Source: CAZZDK01 sp964652235
Lineage (GTDB): Bacteria; Pseudomonadota; Alphaproteobacteria; UBA9219
DNA length: 64,000 nucleotides
Assembly (NCBI GenBank): GCA_964652235.1
Contig: CAZZDK010000003.1
Coordinates: 1 to 64,000, forward strand
Reading direction: 5' to 3'
Shown here: in pieces, positions 1 through 7,821 of the stretch
Numbering within the stretch: the stretch's first letter is position 1
Layout of the letters: each line of letters starts with the position of its first letter
Made by a program: the position numbers and the translations under genes
The notes under the pieces: generated by a model
Databases searched by the model: none
What the model saw: only the letters and a program-made list of their open reading frames with translations
What the model was told of the DNA's origin: nothing

Positions 1-419
1 GCCGTCGTAAAGGGCACGTCGATGATCCGCGCGGGCGTTTGCGCGAGCAGCGTCTTGCCGCAACCCGTAGGCCCGATGAGCAGAATGTTGGACTTGGCCA
101 GCTCGACGTCGCTACCGCGCGCGCCCGCCGCCAGGCGTTTATAGTGGTTGTGGACGGCGACCGAGAGAACGCGCTTGGCGTGTTCCTGTCCGATGACGTA
201 TTCGTCCAAAACGGCCTTGATCTCGCGAGGAACTGGCACGCCGTCGCGCGTTTTCACGAGCGTCGTCTTGCTTTCCTCGCGAATGATGTCCATGCAAAGC
301 TCGACGCATTCGTCGCAGATGAACACCGTCGGACCCGCAATCAGCTTGCGGACCTCGTGCTGGCTCTTGCCGCAGAACGAGCAATAGAGCGTATTCTTCG
401 TGTCGCTGCTTTTCGTCAT
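1..419 (-). CDS. clpX: ClpX, ATP-dependent Clp protease ATP-binding subunit (N-terminal part)
   Basis: AAA+ unfoldase that recognises substrates and feeds them to ClpP in the cytoplasm. Only the first 139 residues are inside the window; the rest lies beyond the left edge. Visible parts are the N-terminal four-cysteine zinc-binding domain (pairs CSFC and CDEC-VELC, residues about 13-44), the linker into the AAA+ domain (LDEYVIGQEHAKR) and the Walker A motif GPTGCGKT near residue 120. The start is the ATG at 419. It follows clpP on the same strand with a gap of about 70 bases, the usual alphaproteobacterial clpP-clpX order, so the two are probably co-transcribed. Identification is secure from the domain order. 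Confidence 0.96.
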   Translation of the reverse strand, partial: MTKSSDTKNTLYCSFCGKSQHEVRKLIAGPTVFICDECVELCMDIIREESKTTLVKTRDGVPVPREIKAVLDEYVIGQEHAKRVLSVAVHNHYKRLAAGARGSDVELAKSNILLIGPTGCGKTLLAQTPARIIDVPFTT

Positions 420-487
420 AGCGAAGCGTTCCTTGCTTTGCGCCTTTTCATCCCTTCCAACCTAGCGCGGGGTTGGTTACCTGATTA

Positions 488-1138
488 TTAACTCGTCTTT
501 TTCTCGTCCTCCGTCGGCGCGGGCCGCTTTTCGACCACCTCGTCGATCAGGCCAAAGGTCTTGGCTTCCACCGCCGACATAAAGTTGTCGCGGTCCACGG
601 CGGCGGCGATGGTTTCGATGGGCTGACCCGTATGCTTAACGTAAATCTCGTTAAGGCGCTGGCGCAGCTTGATGATTTCACGCGCTTGGATCTCGATGTC
701 CGCCGCCTGGCCCTGCGCGCCGCCGGAAGGCTGGTGGATCATGATCCGGCTGTTGGGCAGCGAAAAACGCTGGCCCTTTTCGCCCGCGCACAAAAGCAGG
801 GACCCCATCGAGCAAGCCTGTCCCAAGCAGACCGTCGCCACAGGACAGCGGATATATTGCATCGTGTCGTACATGGCCATCCCTGACGTCACGACGCCCC
901 CCGGCGAGTTGATGTAAAGGAAAATTTCCTTCTTCGGGTTTTCGGATTCCAGGAACAAAAGCTGGGCGCAAACCAGGCTAGAGATATGGTCGTCCACTTG
1001 CCCCATCAGAAAGATGATGCGTTCCTTCAAAAGACGCGAAAAAATGTCAAAAGACCTTTCGCCGCGCGCGGTTTGCTCGATCACGATGGGAACGAGATTG
1101 TCGAGGACCTCAAGGGGGTGACGATCGGCCATGGTCAT
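488..1138 (-). CDS. clpP: ClpP, ATP-dependent Clp protease proteolytic subunit
   Basis: Serine peptidase forming the tetradecameric chamber that degrades proteins delivered by ClpX or ClpA. It has 216 residues, normal for the family. The catalytic triad is visible: Ser110 in GQACSMGS, His135 in RIMIHQPSGG and Asp184 in VDRDNFMS. The open frame extends 18 codons further upstream, but the ATG at 1138 has a GGAG sequence about 8 bases before it, and the protein from there matches the usual ClpP N-terminus. It lies between tig and clpX on the same strand. The 133 bases between tig and clpP contain several GC-rich inverted repeats and probably the clpP promoter. Confidence 0.96.
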   Translation of the reverse strand: MTMADRHPLEVLDNLVPIVIEQTARGERSFDIFSRLLKERIIFLMGQVDDHISSLVCAQLLFLESENPKKEIFLYINSPGGVVTSGMAMYDTMQYIRCPVATVCLGQACSMGSLLLCAGEKGQRFSLPNSRIMIHQPSGGAQGQAADIEIQAREIIKLRQRLNEIYVKHTGQPIETIAAAVDRDNFMSAVEAKTFGLIDEVVEKRPAPTEDEKKTS

Positions 1139-1271
1139 AGAAAACTCCGAAAGGAAAACGGCGTTAAAGGGCGGAAAAGAGGTCCGCCGCAAGGACAGGG
1201 GCGAGTCGCCTGGCGGCGACCGCCGTCAGGGCAAAATAGAGCCTATTGGAAAGAAGAGCAAGAGGGGTGGG

Positions 1272-2603
1272 TTAATCCAATTCGGCCGGAAGCTTGAGAA
1301 GCTCCTCGGCGGGGATCTTCTTTTCCGTCACCTTGGCCAGCGCAAGGATGTAATCGACGACCTTTTCCTCAAGCAGCGGCGCGCGCAAACGCTCTATCGC
1401 GCCGGGGGTCTTGGTATAATAATCCACGACCGCTTTTTCCTGGCCGGGGAAACGCCGCGCCTCGGCAACCATCGCGGAGCGAAGCTCGACGGGCGAAACC
1501 TCGATCTTGTTCTTTTCGGCCACATCCGCCAGCAGAAGACCGAGCCGCACGCGGCGCGCGGCGATTTTTTCGTATTCGGCCTTCAAGTCTTTTTCGCTCT
1601 TTTTAGCGTCGTCGGCTTCCAGGCGGCCTTCGGCCTTGTCTTTGAGGACCTGCGTCCAGATGCTTTGAAATTCGGCCTCGACCATCGAAGACGGCAACGG
1701 AAAATCATGCATTTCTTCAAGCTTATCCATCAACGCCCGCTTTAAGAGCGCGCGAGAAACCTGACCGTAATTGCTGGAAATGTCGTCCGCGATCCGCGCG
1801 CGCAATTTTTCGAGCGACGGAAAGCCGATTTCCTTGGCCAATTCGTCGTTCATCTCCACGGGCTTATGTTCCAAAATGGCTTTCAGCGCCACGGCGAAAA
1901 CAGCCTTTTTCCCGGAAAGGTGGGCCGCGTGATAGTCCTTCGGGAACGTCACCTGAACGTCCTTCTTGTCGCCGACTTTCAGACCGACGATCTGCTCTTC
2001 GAACGTGTCGATAAGGGATTGCGAGCCGAGCTCCAGACGGTGATTGTCCGCCTTCATGCCCGCCTCGGCCTTGCCGTCCACGCTGCCGTCGAAATCTATC
2101 TCTACGATGTCGCCCATCTTGGCGGCGCGTTTCGTCTCTATCGGCTCCGGCTGGCGCATGGACTTGGCGACGCGCGCGACGGCTTCATCAATCGTCTTGG
2201 CCTCGACGTCCGCGATTTTTTTCTCAAAGCTCAGTTTAGAGAAATCCGTCGGCTTGATTTCCGGCACGATCTCCAGATCAAGCTTGAAGGACAAATCTTT
2301 GCCCTCGCCGCTTTCGACAAACTCGACCCTAGGCTGCGTGGCGGGACGGAGATTCCGCGATTCCAAGGTCTCTTCGACGTTTTCGTTCACGACGCGATCC
2401 AAGACCTCGTGCCAGGCCTGGGCGCCGTAATGTTGGCGGATGATCGCCAAGGGCGCTTTGCCGGGACGGAATCCCTGGATTTTCGCCTTTTGAGCGATTT
2501 CCTCCAAACGCTTCGTCAGCGCTTTTTCCATCTCGGCCTGCGGCACCGTGATGGTAAATCCGCGCGCCAGACCTTTGTTCACGGTCTCTTTCACCTGGGT
2601 CAT
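1272..2603 (-). CDS. tig: Trigger factor, ribosome-associated chaperone and peptidyl-prolyl isomerase
   Basis: Chaperone that docks at the ribosomal exit tunnel and protects nascent chains. It has 443 residues, the normal length. The N-terminal ribosome-binding domain carries the signature GFRPGKAP (about residues 44-51), the ribosome L23 docking loop. A central FKBP-type PPIase domain (around MGDIVEIDFDGSVDGK and the following segment) and a helical C-terminal chaperone domain follow. Its start is only 17 bases from the rpsI stop on the same strand, so it is probably read through from the rplM-rpsI promoter, with clpP and clpX downstream. Confidence 0.95.
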   Translation of the reverse strand: MTQVKETVNKGLARGFTITVPQAEMEKALTKRLEEIAQKAKIQGFRPGKAPLAIIRQHYGAQAWHEVLDRVVNENVEETLESRNLRPATQPRVEFVESGEGKDLSFKLDLEIVPEIKPTDFSKLSFEKKIADVEAKTIDEAVARVAKSMRQPEPIETKRAAKMGDIVEIDFDGSVDGKAEAGMKADNHRLELGSQSLIDTFEEQIVGLKVGDKKDVQVTFPKDYHAAHLSGKKAVFAVALKAILEHKPVEMNDELAKEIGFPSLEKLRARIADDISSNYGQVSRALLKRALMDKLEEMHDFPLPSSMVEAEFQSIWTQVLKDKAEGRLEADDAKKSEKDLKAEYEKIAARRVRLGLLLADVAEKNKIEVSPVELRSAMVAEARRFPGQEKAVVDYYTKTPGAIERLRAPLLEEKVVDYILALAKVTEKKIPAEELLKLPAELD

Positions 2604-2620
2604 GCTTTGTATCCTTAAGC

Positions 2621-3148
2621 TTAGCGCTTGGAGAACTGGAAGCGTTTGCGCGCCTTGACGCGGCCATATTTCTTGCGTTCGACGACCCGGGCGTCGCGGC
2701 GCAGGAACTTGGCCACCTTAAGAGGCTTGCGAAGATCAGGCTCGAAATAGGTCAGCGCCCTGGAAATGCCGTGCTTGACGGCGCCCGCCTGGCCGGAAAG
2801 CCCGCCGCCTTCGACGAGACATTCCACATCGAACTGGCCCGCGCGATCCGCGACCGCGAAAGGCTGGTTGACGACCATTTGCAAAACAGGCCGCGCGAAA
2901 TAAACCGCGACGTCGCGTCCGTTGACGGTGATTTTGCCCTTGCCCGGCTTGATCCAAACGCGCGCAACGGCATCCTTGCGCTTGCCGGTGGCATAGGCGC
3001 GACCCTGGGCGTCAAGCTTGCGTTCATGCTTGGGGGCTTCCTGCGGATCGGGCAGAACGGGCGCAACGGCGACTTCCGGCGCCGCAGAGGCGGCCTCTTT
3101 AACAGCCGCCTTGATCCCGGAAAGAGAAGATTTACGAGTCGTGGCCAT
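2621..3148 (-). CDS. rpsI: 30S ribosomal protein S9
   Basis: Small-subunit ribosomal protein whose C-terminal tail reaches the P-site tRNA. The S9 core is clear (ATGKRKDAVARVWI near residue 53, then GLSGQAGAVKHGISRAL), and the protein ends in the basic tail KARKRFQFSKR. At 175 residues it is longer than the roughly 130-residue E. coli protein because of an Ala/Pro-rich N-terminal extension of about 45 residues. Shorter extensions of this kind are known in Alphaproteobacteria. It follows rplM with a one-base gap, the conserved L13-S9 operon. Confidence 0.95.
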   Translation of the reverse strand: MATTRKSSLSGIKAAVKEAASAAPEVAVAPVLPDPQEAPKHERKLDAQGRAYATGKRKDAVARVWIKPGKGKITVNGRDVAVYFARPVLQMVVNQPFAVADRAGQFDVECLVEGGGLSGQAGAVKHGISRALTYFEPDLRKPLKVAKFLRRDARVVERKKYGRVKARKRFQFSKR

Positions 3149-3149
3149 G

Positions 3150-3650
3150 TTATGCGTTCCTCTTGTTCTTGGCGTTGGCGGCGGCGAAATCGATCTTCAC
3201 CGGATTCTGGGCGGCGTGCGGATGCTCCGCCCCGGCGTAAACGCGCAGATTGGTCATCTGGCGGCGTCCGAGCGGACCGCGCGGCATCATGCGCTCAACG
3301 GCTTTTTCGATGACGCGTTCGGGATGTTCGCCCGCCAGGATCGCGGCGCGGGTGCGCTCCTTGATCCCGCCGGGATAGCCCGTGTGATAGAAGAATTTCT
3401 TGTCCGTCGCCTTTTTGCCCGTCATGGCGACTTTTTCGGCGTTGACGACAATGACGAAATCGCCGCAATCCACGGACGGGGTAAAGGTCGGCTTGTTCTT
3501 GCCGCGCAAGACCGTCGCGACCTGCGCCGCCAGACGGCCTAAAATGACGCCTTCGGCGTCGAAAAGAACCCAGTTCTTTTTCTGCTCGCCGTGTTTGAGC
3601 GCGAAGCTTTTCGTCTGGACGCTCCGCCCCACTCGAATCTTTCCAGCCAT
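3150..3650 (-). CDS. rplM: 50S ribosomal protein L13
   Basis: Early-assembling large-subunit protein. The 166 residues contain the L13 signature region (WVLFDAEGVILGRLAAQVA, then KPTFTPSVDCGDFVIVVNA, and RMMPRGPLGR near the C-terminus). It is the first gene of the operon rplM-rpsI-tig on the minus strand. The upstream leader of about 90 bases begins near a symmetric TATAAT element at 3749-3762 shared with the divergent gene at 3830. Its leader may take part in the autoregulation known for L13 operons in other bacteria; nothing in the sequence proves this here. Confidence 0.95.
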   Translation of the reverse strand: MAGKIRVGRSVQTKSFALKHGEQKKNWVLFDAEGVILGRLAAQVATVLRGKNKPTFTPSVDCGDFVIVVNAEKVAMTGKKATDKKFFYHTGYPGGIKERTRAAILAGEHPERVIEKAVERMMPRGPLGRRQMTNLRVYAGAEHPHAAQNPVKIDFAAANAKNKRNA

Positions 3651-3748
3651 TGTTTTTGCCTTTCTGGTCTAACGTAAGGGGGGCTTTGTACGTTTCGCCC
3701 TCCCATGAGTCAATAAAAATCGCCCTAAAAAGCCAAAAAATGGGCTGT

Positions 3749-3762
3749 GGTATTATAATACC
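3749..3762. promoter_or_regulatory. Symmetric bidirectional -10 element between rplM and the divergent gene
   Basis: A perfect 14-base palindrome, GGTATTATAATACC, sits in the 179-base divergent gap. It contains the consensus TATAAT on the plus strand (3754-3759) and on the minus strand (3757-3752). The minus-strand copy has a weak -35 candidate (TTTCAC) 17 bases upstream and would start the rplM leader near 3745. The plus-strand copy would start near 3766, ahead of the gene at 3830. It could instead be a repressor operator. The promoter role is inferred. Confidence 0.5.
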
Positions 3763-3829
3763 GCCTCCCTCTTGGTGAAAGTATAAAAAACGGCTAGGGT
3801 CCGAATCTCTTGCGGAAGGGGTCGTTCTT

Positions 3830-4435
3830 ATGTCTCTAGAGATAGCGGAAAGCCATCCGAAACATACGCGCGATCTTCTGTCTTCCGTCGCCAAAATACC
3901 GTATTTGACCCATGGTTTTTCTTTCGGTTCCCAAAAAATTCTGGTCCTTTACACAAGCGACCGCCTCAAAGAGGTTGAGTCTCTTGTTCGAGAAAATCGG
4001 GGACGTCTTGTTTACATTCGCTCCACCCCGGCGGGAAAATTCCTAAGAAAGTGCGATCTCTTCAAGCATTTACCGCCTGATGTCGCCTATCTGCCCTGGT
4101 TTCTCCTATCGGGAAACTTCCTTTTACATAACAAGCCGCAAAGAATCCTCGTCGTCGGAAATTCTCTTAATAAAACCAGCACGTTGTGGAATCTCGAAAT
4201 TCCGCTTCTTTTGAAAACGGCGCCTTCTTGCGAGATTGTGGATTACGATACAGGTTTTCGCCTCCCCAACAGGGCGCTGCGATCCGTCTGCCAACCCCTG
4301 ATCAGCGAATTCGTAAAAACGGACGGCAGACGCGGCCGCCTGGCGAACGATTTCCGGGAACAAGGGGACCGATTGCCGGGCCGCGGACGACTCGTTCAGG
4401 CGCTCGCGCGGCAATTAAAACCTTTCTGCCTATGA
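3830..4435 (+). CDS. Hypothetical protein, 201 residues
   Basis: No family recognised. The 201-residue product has no signal peptide or clear membrane segment. A beta-alpha pattern is suggested by hydrophobic strands (QKILVLYT, RILVVGNS) spaced by polar helices, as in Rossmann-like or polysaccharide-modifying proteins. The last 45 residues become strongly Arg-rich (GRRGRLANDF, GRGRLVQALARQL), which may mean an out-of-frame or degenerate tail. Base composition is visibly AT-richer than in the neighbours. A GGAAGGGG stretch about 10 bases upstream supports the ATG at 3830. It is convergent with the glycosyltransferase gene at 4430, and the stops overlap by 6 bases. Confidence 0.55.
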   Translation: MSLEIAESHPKHTRDLLSSVAKIPYLTHGFSFGSQKILVLYTSDRLKEVESLVRENRGRLVYIRSTPAGKFLRKCDLFKHLPPDVAYLPWFLLSGNFLLHNKPQRILVVGNSLNKTSTLWNLEIPLLLKTAPSCEIVDYDTGFRLPNRALRSVCQPLISEFVKTDGRRGRLANDFREQGDRLPGRGRLVQALARQLKPFCL

Positions 4436-5380
4436 GAGCGGAAGGCTGCCCTCGGCTAAAAGTAGGTGCGTGAAATATTGAACGCTTCGAACCTGCCTGT
4501 CGAAAAGGTCCGGGTCGTCGGTGTTCCAGAACAAACCCGCATAGGGAATATGTTCGGGCGGAACTTTGGAAAGATAATCCATCAGCTGGGTCCACATCTG
4601 TTCCACTTCTGCGGGACCGGGATCGCAATAGGCCTGATCGGTGACCGACTGCCACGCGACGCGGCGGCGAAACCAGGCCTGACGCAAGCGTTCCGGAGCT
4701 ATGAAGTGCTTCACCTGGGCGCGAGGCGTGTAGAAAACCTTTTCCCCCCGGCTGTGCAGAAACTGAAAAAGCGACGATTCTTCGCCGGAAAGAAGGCTTT
4801 TGGTTCCGGGGCCGTTGCGCCCCAGCCGCGGATCGAACCCGCCGCTTTCCAAAAGCAAATCGCGGCGCACGGCCATGTTCGCGCCCGCCGGCGTCAAAGT
4901 CGGCGGCAATTCCTGAATCTCGTCCCCCTGATAAAAGGCGGAAAGATAAACGAGCAACCGCACATGAAGCCAATTCGGCTTGGGCGCGTCGGATTCCACG
5001 CTCACTCGCCCGCCGATCGCGCCGACCTGCCCGCCCAATTGCGAAAGGGATTCATGATAACCGGAAAGCCAATCCGGCGCCGCAACCGCATCGTCGTCCA
5101 GAAAAACGAGCCAGGTCGCCTCCGTTTTCCGGGCGGCGACGTTCCGCGCGTTGGACAAGCCGGGCGTATCCACCTCGACGTAACGCACCCGCTTTTCGTT
5201 CTCATAACGGGCGCGGCTTTGTTCTCTTGAAACGGACGGCGGCGAGTTGTCGATAACCCATATTTCGAAAAGCTCCGGAGGAAAGTCCTGCTTCAAAACG
5301 CTTTCAACGGCAAAAGGCAACCGATTGTACCGTTCATAGGTGCAAATGACCACGGCATAGGGTTTTGCTTCGTTCGTCAT
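4430..5380 (-). CDS. Family 2 glycosyltransferase (catalytically intact copy of a tandem pair)
   Basis: GT-A fold enzyme that transfers a sugar from a nucleotide-sugar donor in the cytoplasm. In the 316 residues one sees the nucleotide-binding start VVICTYERYNRL, the aspartate of WVIDNS, the metal-binding motif FLDDDAVAAPDW and the acidic GEESSLF motif in the acceptor half. The C-terminal 90 residues (a WxRRRVAWQ segment and GLFWNTDDPDLF) are shared with the next upstream gene. The ATG at 5380 overlaps the upstream stop by 4 bases (ATGA), showing translational coupling, so I prefer it to a start 21 codons earlier. It is the last gene of a four-gene operon; donor and acceptor are unknown. Confidence 0.85.
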   Translation of the reverse strand: MTNEAKPYAVVICTYERYNRLPFAVESVLKQDFPPELFEIWVIDNSPPSVSREQSRARYENEKRVRYVEVDTPGLSNARNVAARKTEATWLVFLDDDAVAAPDWLSGYHESLSQLGGQVGAIGGRVSVESDAPKPNWLHVRLLVYLSAFYQGDEIQELPPTLTPAGANMAVRRDLLLESGGFDPRLGRNGPGTKSLLSGEESSLFQFLHSRGEKVFYTPRAQVKHFIAPERLRQAWFRRRVAWQSVTDQAYCDPGPAEVEQMWTQLMDYLSKVPPEHIPYAGLFWNTDDPDLFDRQVRSVQYFTHLLLAEGSLPLS

Positions 5381-6288
5381 GCGGCGGCGTCCTTCGGGTA
5401 ACAGCCCTGCGCGAAAAGAAAATGAGCGGCATATTGCGCGCACTTGACCTGCCTGCGAAACAATTCCGGATCATCGGTGTCCCAAAACAACCCCATAAAC
5501 GGCACCTGATCGGGAGGAATCTGTTTTAGATAGGAAAGAAGTTCGCTCCACATCGCGTTCTTTTCCGCAAGGGTCGGCTCGAAGCCGTCCAATTCGGCGA
5601 TTGTTTGCCAGGCCGCGCGGCGGCGCAGCCAAGATCGCGTCAATCGGCGGGATGGAACGAACATCTCCGCCCGCGCGTTTGGAACATAATGAAAGGCCTT
5701 TCCCCGCGCCTTCAAACGGGCAGCAAGAACGACCTCGCGGCCTGGTGTCAATTCGCTGGTTTCCGGCCTGGCGCATTCGAAAGGCCTATTAAAGCCGCCG
5801 CACTCAAGCCACGCTTCGCGCCGCGCGGCCACATGGGCGCCGGGAAGCGCAAAACCGAACGGCCCGTCTTGAAAAGGTCTTTCTTTTTGAAGGACGGAAA
5901 GGAAAGGGAGTAAACCGTCATGCAACCAAACCGGGCGCTTCTCTTCGAAAACGGGGTCCGTCCGTCCGCCGAAGAAAACGGCGACATCGCCCGCCGTTTC
6001 AATCGCCTGCCGGTAGGCTTCAAGCCAATCCGGCGCGGCGACGGCGTTGCCGTCGAGAAAAACAATCCACTCCGCCCCCGTTTTCTCCGCGACGTCCTCA
6101 CCCGCCTCCGTAAAGCGTACGCGCGGCGCGGCCCTAAGATTTTCGGGCAAAGGCGCGTCGCGGGCGATCCAAACGTCGAAAAGGGACGGCGGCAGGCTTT
6201 GCTCCAAAACGCTCTTAAGGGCTAAAGGCCATCGGTCGCGCGGGCCTGCTCCGCTGATTACGACCGAAAAGAAGAGAGGGGGGGTCAT
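5377..6288 (-). CDS. Degenerate family 2 glycosyltransferase, paralogue of the downstream gene
   Basis: The 303 residues align along their whole length with the 316-residue neighbour (PPSLFDVWIA versus PPELFEIWVI; GLFWDTDDPELF versus GLFWNTDDPDLF). The metal-binding DDD is DGN (FLDGNAVAAPDW), the nucleotide-contacting aspartate of VIDNS is replaced (WIARDAP), and the GEESSLF acidic motif reads GREVVLA. The frame is fully open. Known GT-A chemistry needs these residues, so I infer a non-catalytic partner, regulator or acceptor-binding subunit rather than an active enzyme. The ATG at 6288 overlaps the upstream stop by 4 bases, and its own stop overlaps the next start by 4 bases. Confidence 0.75.
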   Translation of the reverse strand: MTPPLFFSVVISGAGPRDRWPLALKSVLEQSLPPSLFDVWIARDAPLPENLRAAPRVRFTEAGEDVAEKTGAEWIVFLDGNAVAAPDWLEAYRQAIETAGDVAVFFGGRTDPVFEEKRPVWLHDGLLPFLSVLQKERPFQDGPFGFALPGAHVAARREAWLECGGFNRPFECARPETSELTPGREVVLAARLKARGKAFHYVPNARAEMFVPSRRLTRSWLRRRAAWQTIAELDGFEPTLAEKNAMWSELLSYLKQIPPDQVPFMGLFWDTDDPELFRRQVKCAQYAAHFLFAQGCYPKDAAA

Positions 6289-6905
6289 GAAGACCGGCTC
6301 GCCGTCGCAAGGCTGCGGCACTTCTCAAGAAACAAGCCGCGCGTTCCGGCCCGCGCTTCAAACAGATGATAGCAAACGTCGCCATAGGTCGTGCCGATAC
6401 CGTAAGCTTTGGGTCGGCCCGGAAGGTCCCATTTAGGCTCTTCGCAAGCCGTGGGAGGAATCATTTCAACGGGCGCCCCGCATTGCCTCCAGGTATCCGT
6501 CCACATCTGGCCCACGTCCGAATAGGGCGTTTCTTTCGCGCTCGGCCTTTTCAGCGCATCCCACGTCTTGCGGTGAACATAGGCGAACCAGGCGCCGACA
6601 TAGCTTCGGCTCGGATCGAGATGATTGGCGGCGGCCTCGGCGCCGTAAAGCGTTCCGGAAGAGGCTTTTTGAATCCCCCGCATCAAAGATTCCTTCGATA
6701 GAGGAACGCAATCTACGTCGATAAAAAGAAAAACATCCGTGTTTTCATTGCGAGTCAGAACCCAATCCATCCATTCGCCGTGCCCCATGCCGTTGATCCG
6801 GTGCTGGTTAAGCGGAACCTGGAAGGTATCGAAGACGGTTTTCTGGGCCGCGACGATGGCGGGGTCCACATTGTCCCAATAAAGGGAATAAATCTGAACG
6901 TTCAT
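6285..6905 (-). CDS. Putative glycosyltransferase with GT-A-like DVD motif
   Basis: This 206-residue protein carries a typical GT-A metal-site pattern, DVFLFIDVDCVPL at about residues 57-69, after an N-terminal strand/helix (IYSLYWDNVDPAIVAAQ). Further on it has LYGAEAAANHLDP and YVGAWFAYVHRKTWDAL, resembling acceptor-side strands. I do not recognise an exact family. The short length means that any enzyme would be a minimal GT-A domain. It is coupled by 4-base ATGA overlaps to the genes on both sides, so it belongs to the same surface-glycan operon as the two GT2 genes and the rhamnosyltransferase-like gene. Confidence 0.65.
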   Translation of the reverse strand: MNVQIYSLYWDNVDPAIVAAQKTVFDTFQVPLNQHRINGMGHGEWMDWVLTRNENTDVFLFIDVDCVPLSKESLMRGIQKASSGTLYGAEAAANHLDPSRSYVGAWFAYVHRKTWDALKRPSAKETPYSDVGQMWTDTWRQCGAPVEMIPPTACEEPKWDLPGRPKAYGIGTTYGDVCYHLFEARAGTRGLFLEKCRSLATASRSS

Positions 6906-7765
6906 GACGCTCCTTTGCGTTGAAAAACGGCCTTGATTGCGAAACGGATCCAGATGAAGGCTTTAAGGGGCCACAAAAGCGGATGCGAGGAAAAGTGCTT
7001 GTCGAAATAAAGGCAAAAGCTTTTCGCTTTCTCCCTTTCAACGAACGTTCCGCTGACCCGGCTGGTGCCGCCGATATGCGTGACGCTCAGGCCAGGATCA
7101 AAGTAAATCTCCCCGCCCGCCCGGCGAAACCGCCAGCAAAGGTCTAAATCCTCAACATGAAGGAAATAGTCCGGGTCGAACCCTTTGATAAGCCTGAAGT
7201 CCGCTGCAGGCATGAACATGAACGCGCCGCTGATAGCGGGAACGGAGGTGCTTTTTTCGGGCAACGGCTCTTCGTGAAAATTAAGCCGGACCTTGGGAAA
7301 GAAACGATGAAGGTGGAACGCTTCGATGAAAGCCGTCAGCGGGGTCAAAAGCGCCCGACGGCAGCCCCTCTGGTCTTGTCCTTTTTCGTCCAAAAGCCGC
7401 GCGCCGACCATAAAAGGGCGTTTCAGACTCAAGGCCGTTTTGTGTAAATGGGCCACGGCATCCGGCGGTAAGATACTGTCAGGATTGAGAAAAAGGAGGT
7501 GATCCCCCTGCGCCACCCTTGCGCCCAGATTACAGCCCCGCCCGAAACCGATATTCCCGTGCCCCGTCATGACCCGCACCAGCGGCTCGTCCTTGAAGCG
7601 ACGGATCAGCTCGGCCTCCACGTCCGGCGGGTTGCCGTTGTTGACTAAAACCAGTTCGACATCGGCGCTTTGAGCCAGAACGGCCTCGATGGCCTGCCAC
7701 AGGGCGGGGCCCGTCTGGTAACTGACCATGATCACCGAGGTCATGCGCGGCGGCGACATTGACAT
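6902..7765 (-). CDS. Family 2 glycosyltransferase, rhamnosyltransferase-like (WbbL type)
   Basis: The 287-residue GT2 protein has N-terminal SVIMVSYQTG, VLVNNGNPP, the motif GNIGFGRGCNLGA, a metal site LLFLNPDSILPPDA and the acidic motif YFLHVEDLDLCWRFRRAGG. This combination is typical of WbbL-like enzymes that transfer rhamnose from dTDP-L-rhamnose. That fits the location: the dTDP-rhamnose genes start 56 bases away on the other strand. It is the first gene of the minus-strand glycosyltransferase operon. The ATG at 7765 has a purine-rich GGGAG only 3 bases upstream, so the ATG codons at 7759 or 7744 are also possible starts. Acceptor unknown. Confidence 0.85.
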   Translation of the reverse strand: MSMSPPRMTSVIMVSYQTGPALWQAIEAVLAQSADVELVLVNNGNPPDVEAELIRRFKDEPLVRVMTGHGNIGFGRGCNLGARVAQGDHLLFLNPDSILPPDAVAHLHKTALSLKRPFMVGARLLDEKGQDQRGCRRALLTPLTAFIEAFHLHRFFPKVRLNFHEEPLPEKSTSVPAISGAFMFMPAADFRLIKGFDPDYFLHVEDLDLCWRFRRAGGEIYFDPGLSVTHIGGTSRVSGTFVEREKAKSFCLYFDKHFSSHPLLWPLKAFIWIRFAIKAVFQRKGAS

Positions 7766-7821
7766 TCACTCCCTTTTTTCTGCTACTCTGCCTGAAGGTT
7801 TCTCCGCAAGATGACAGACAA

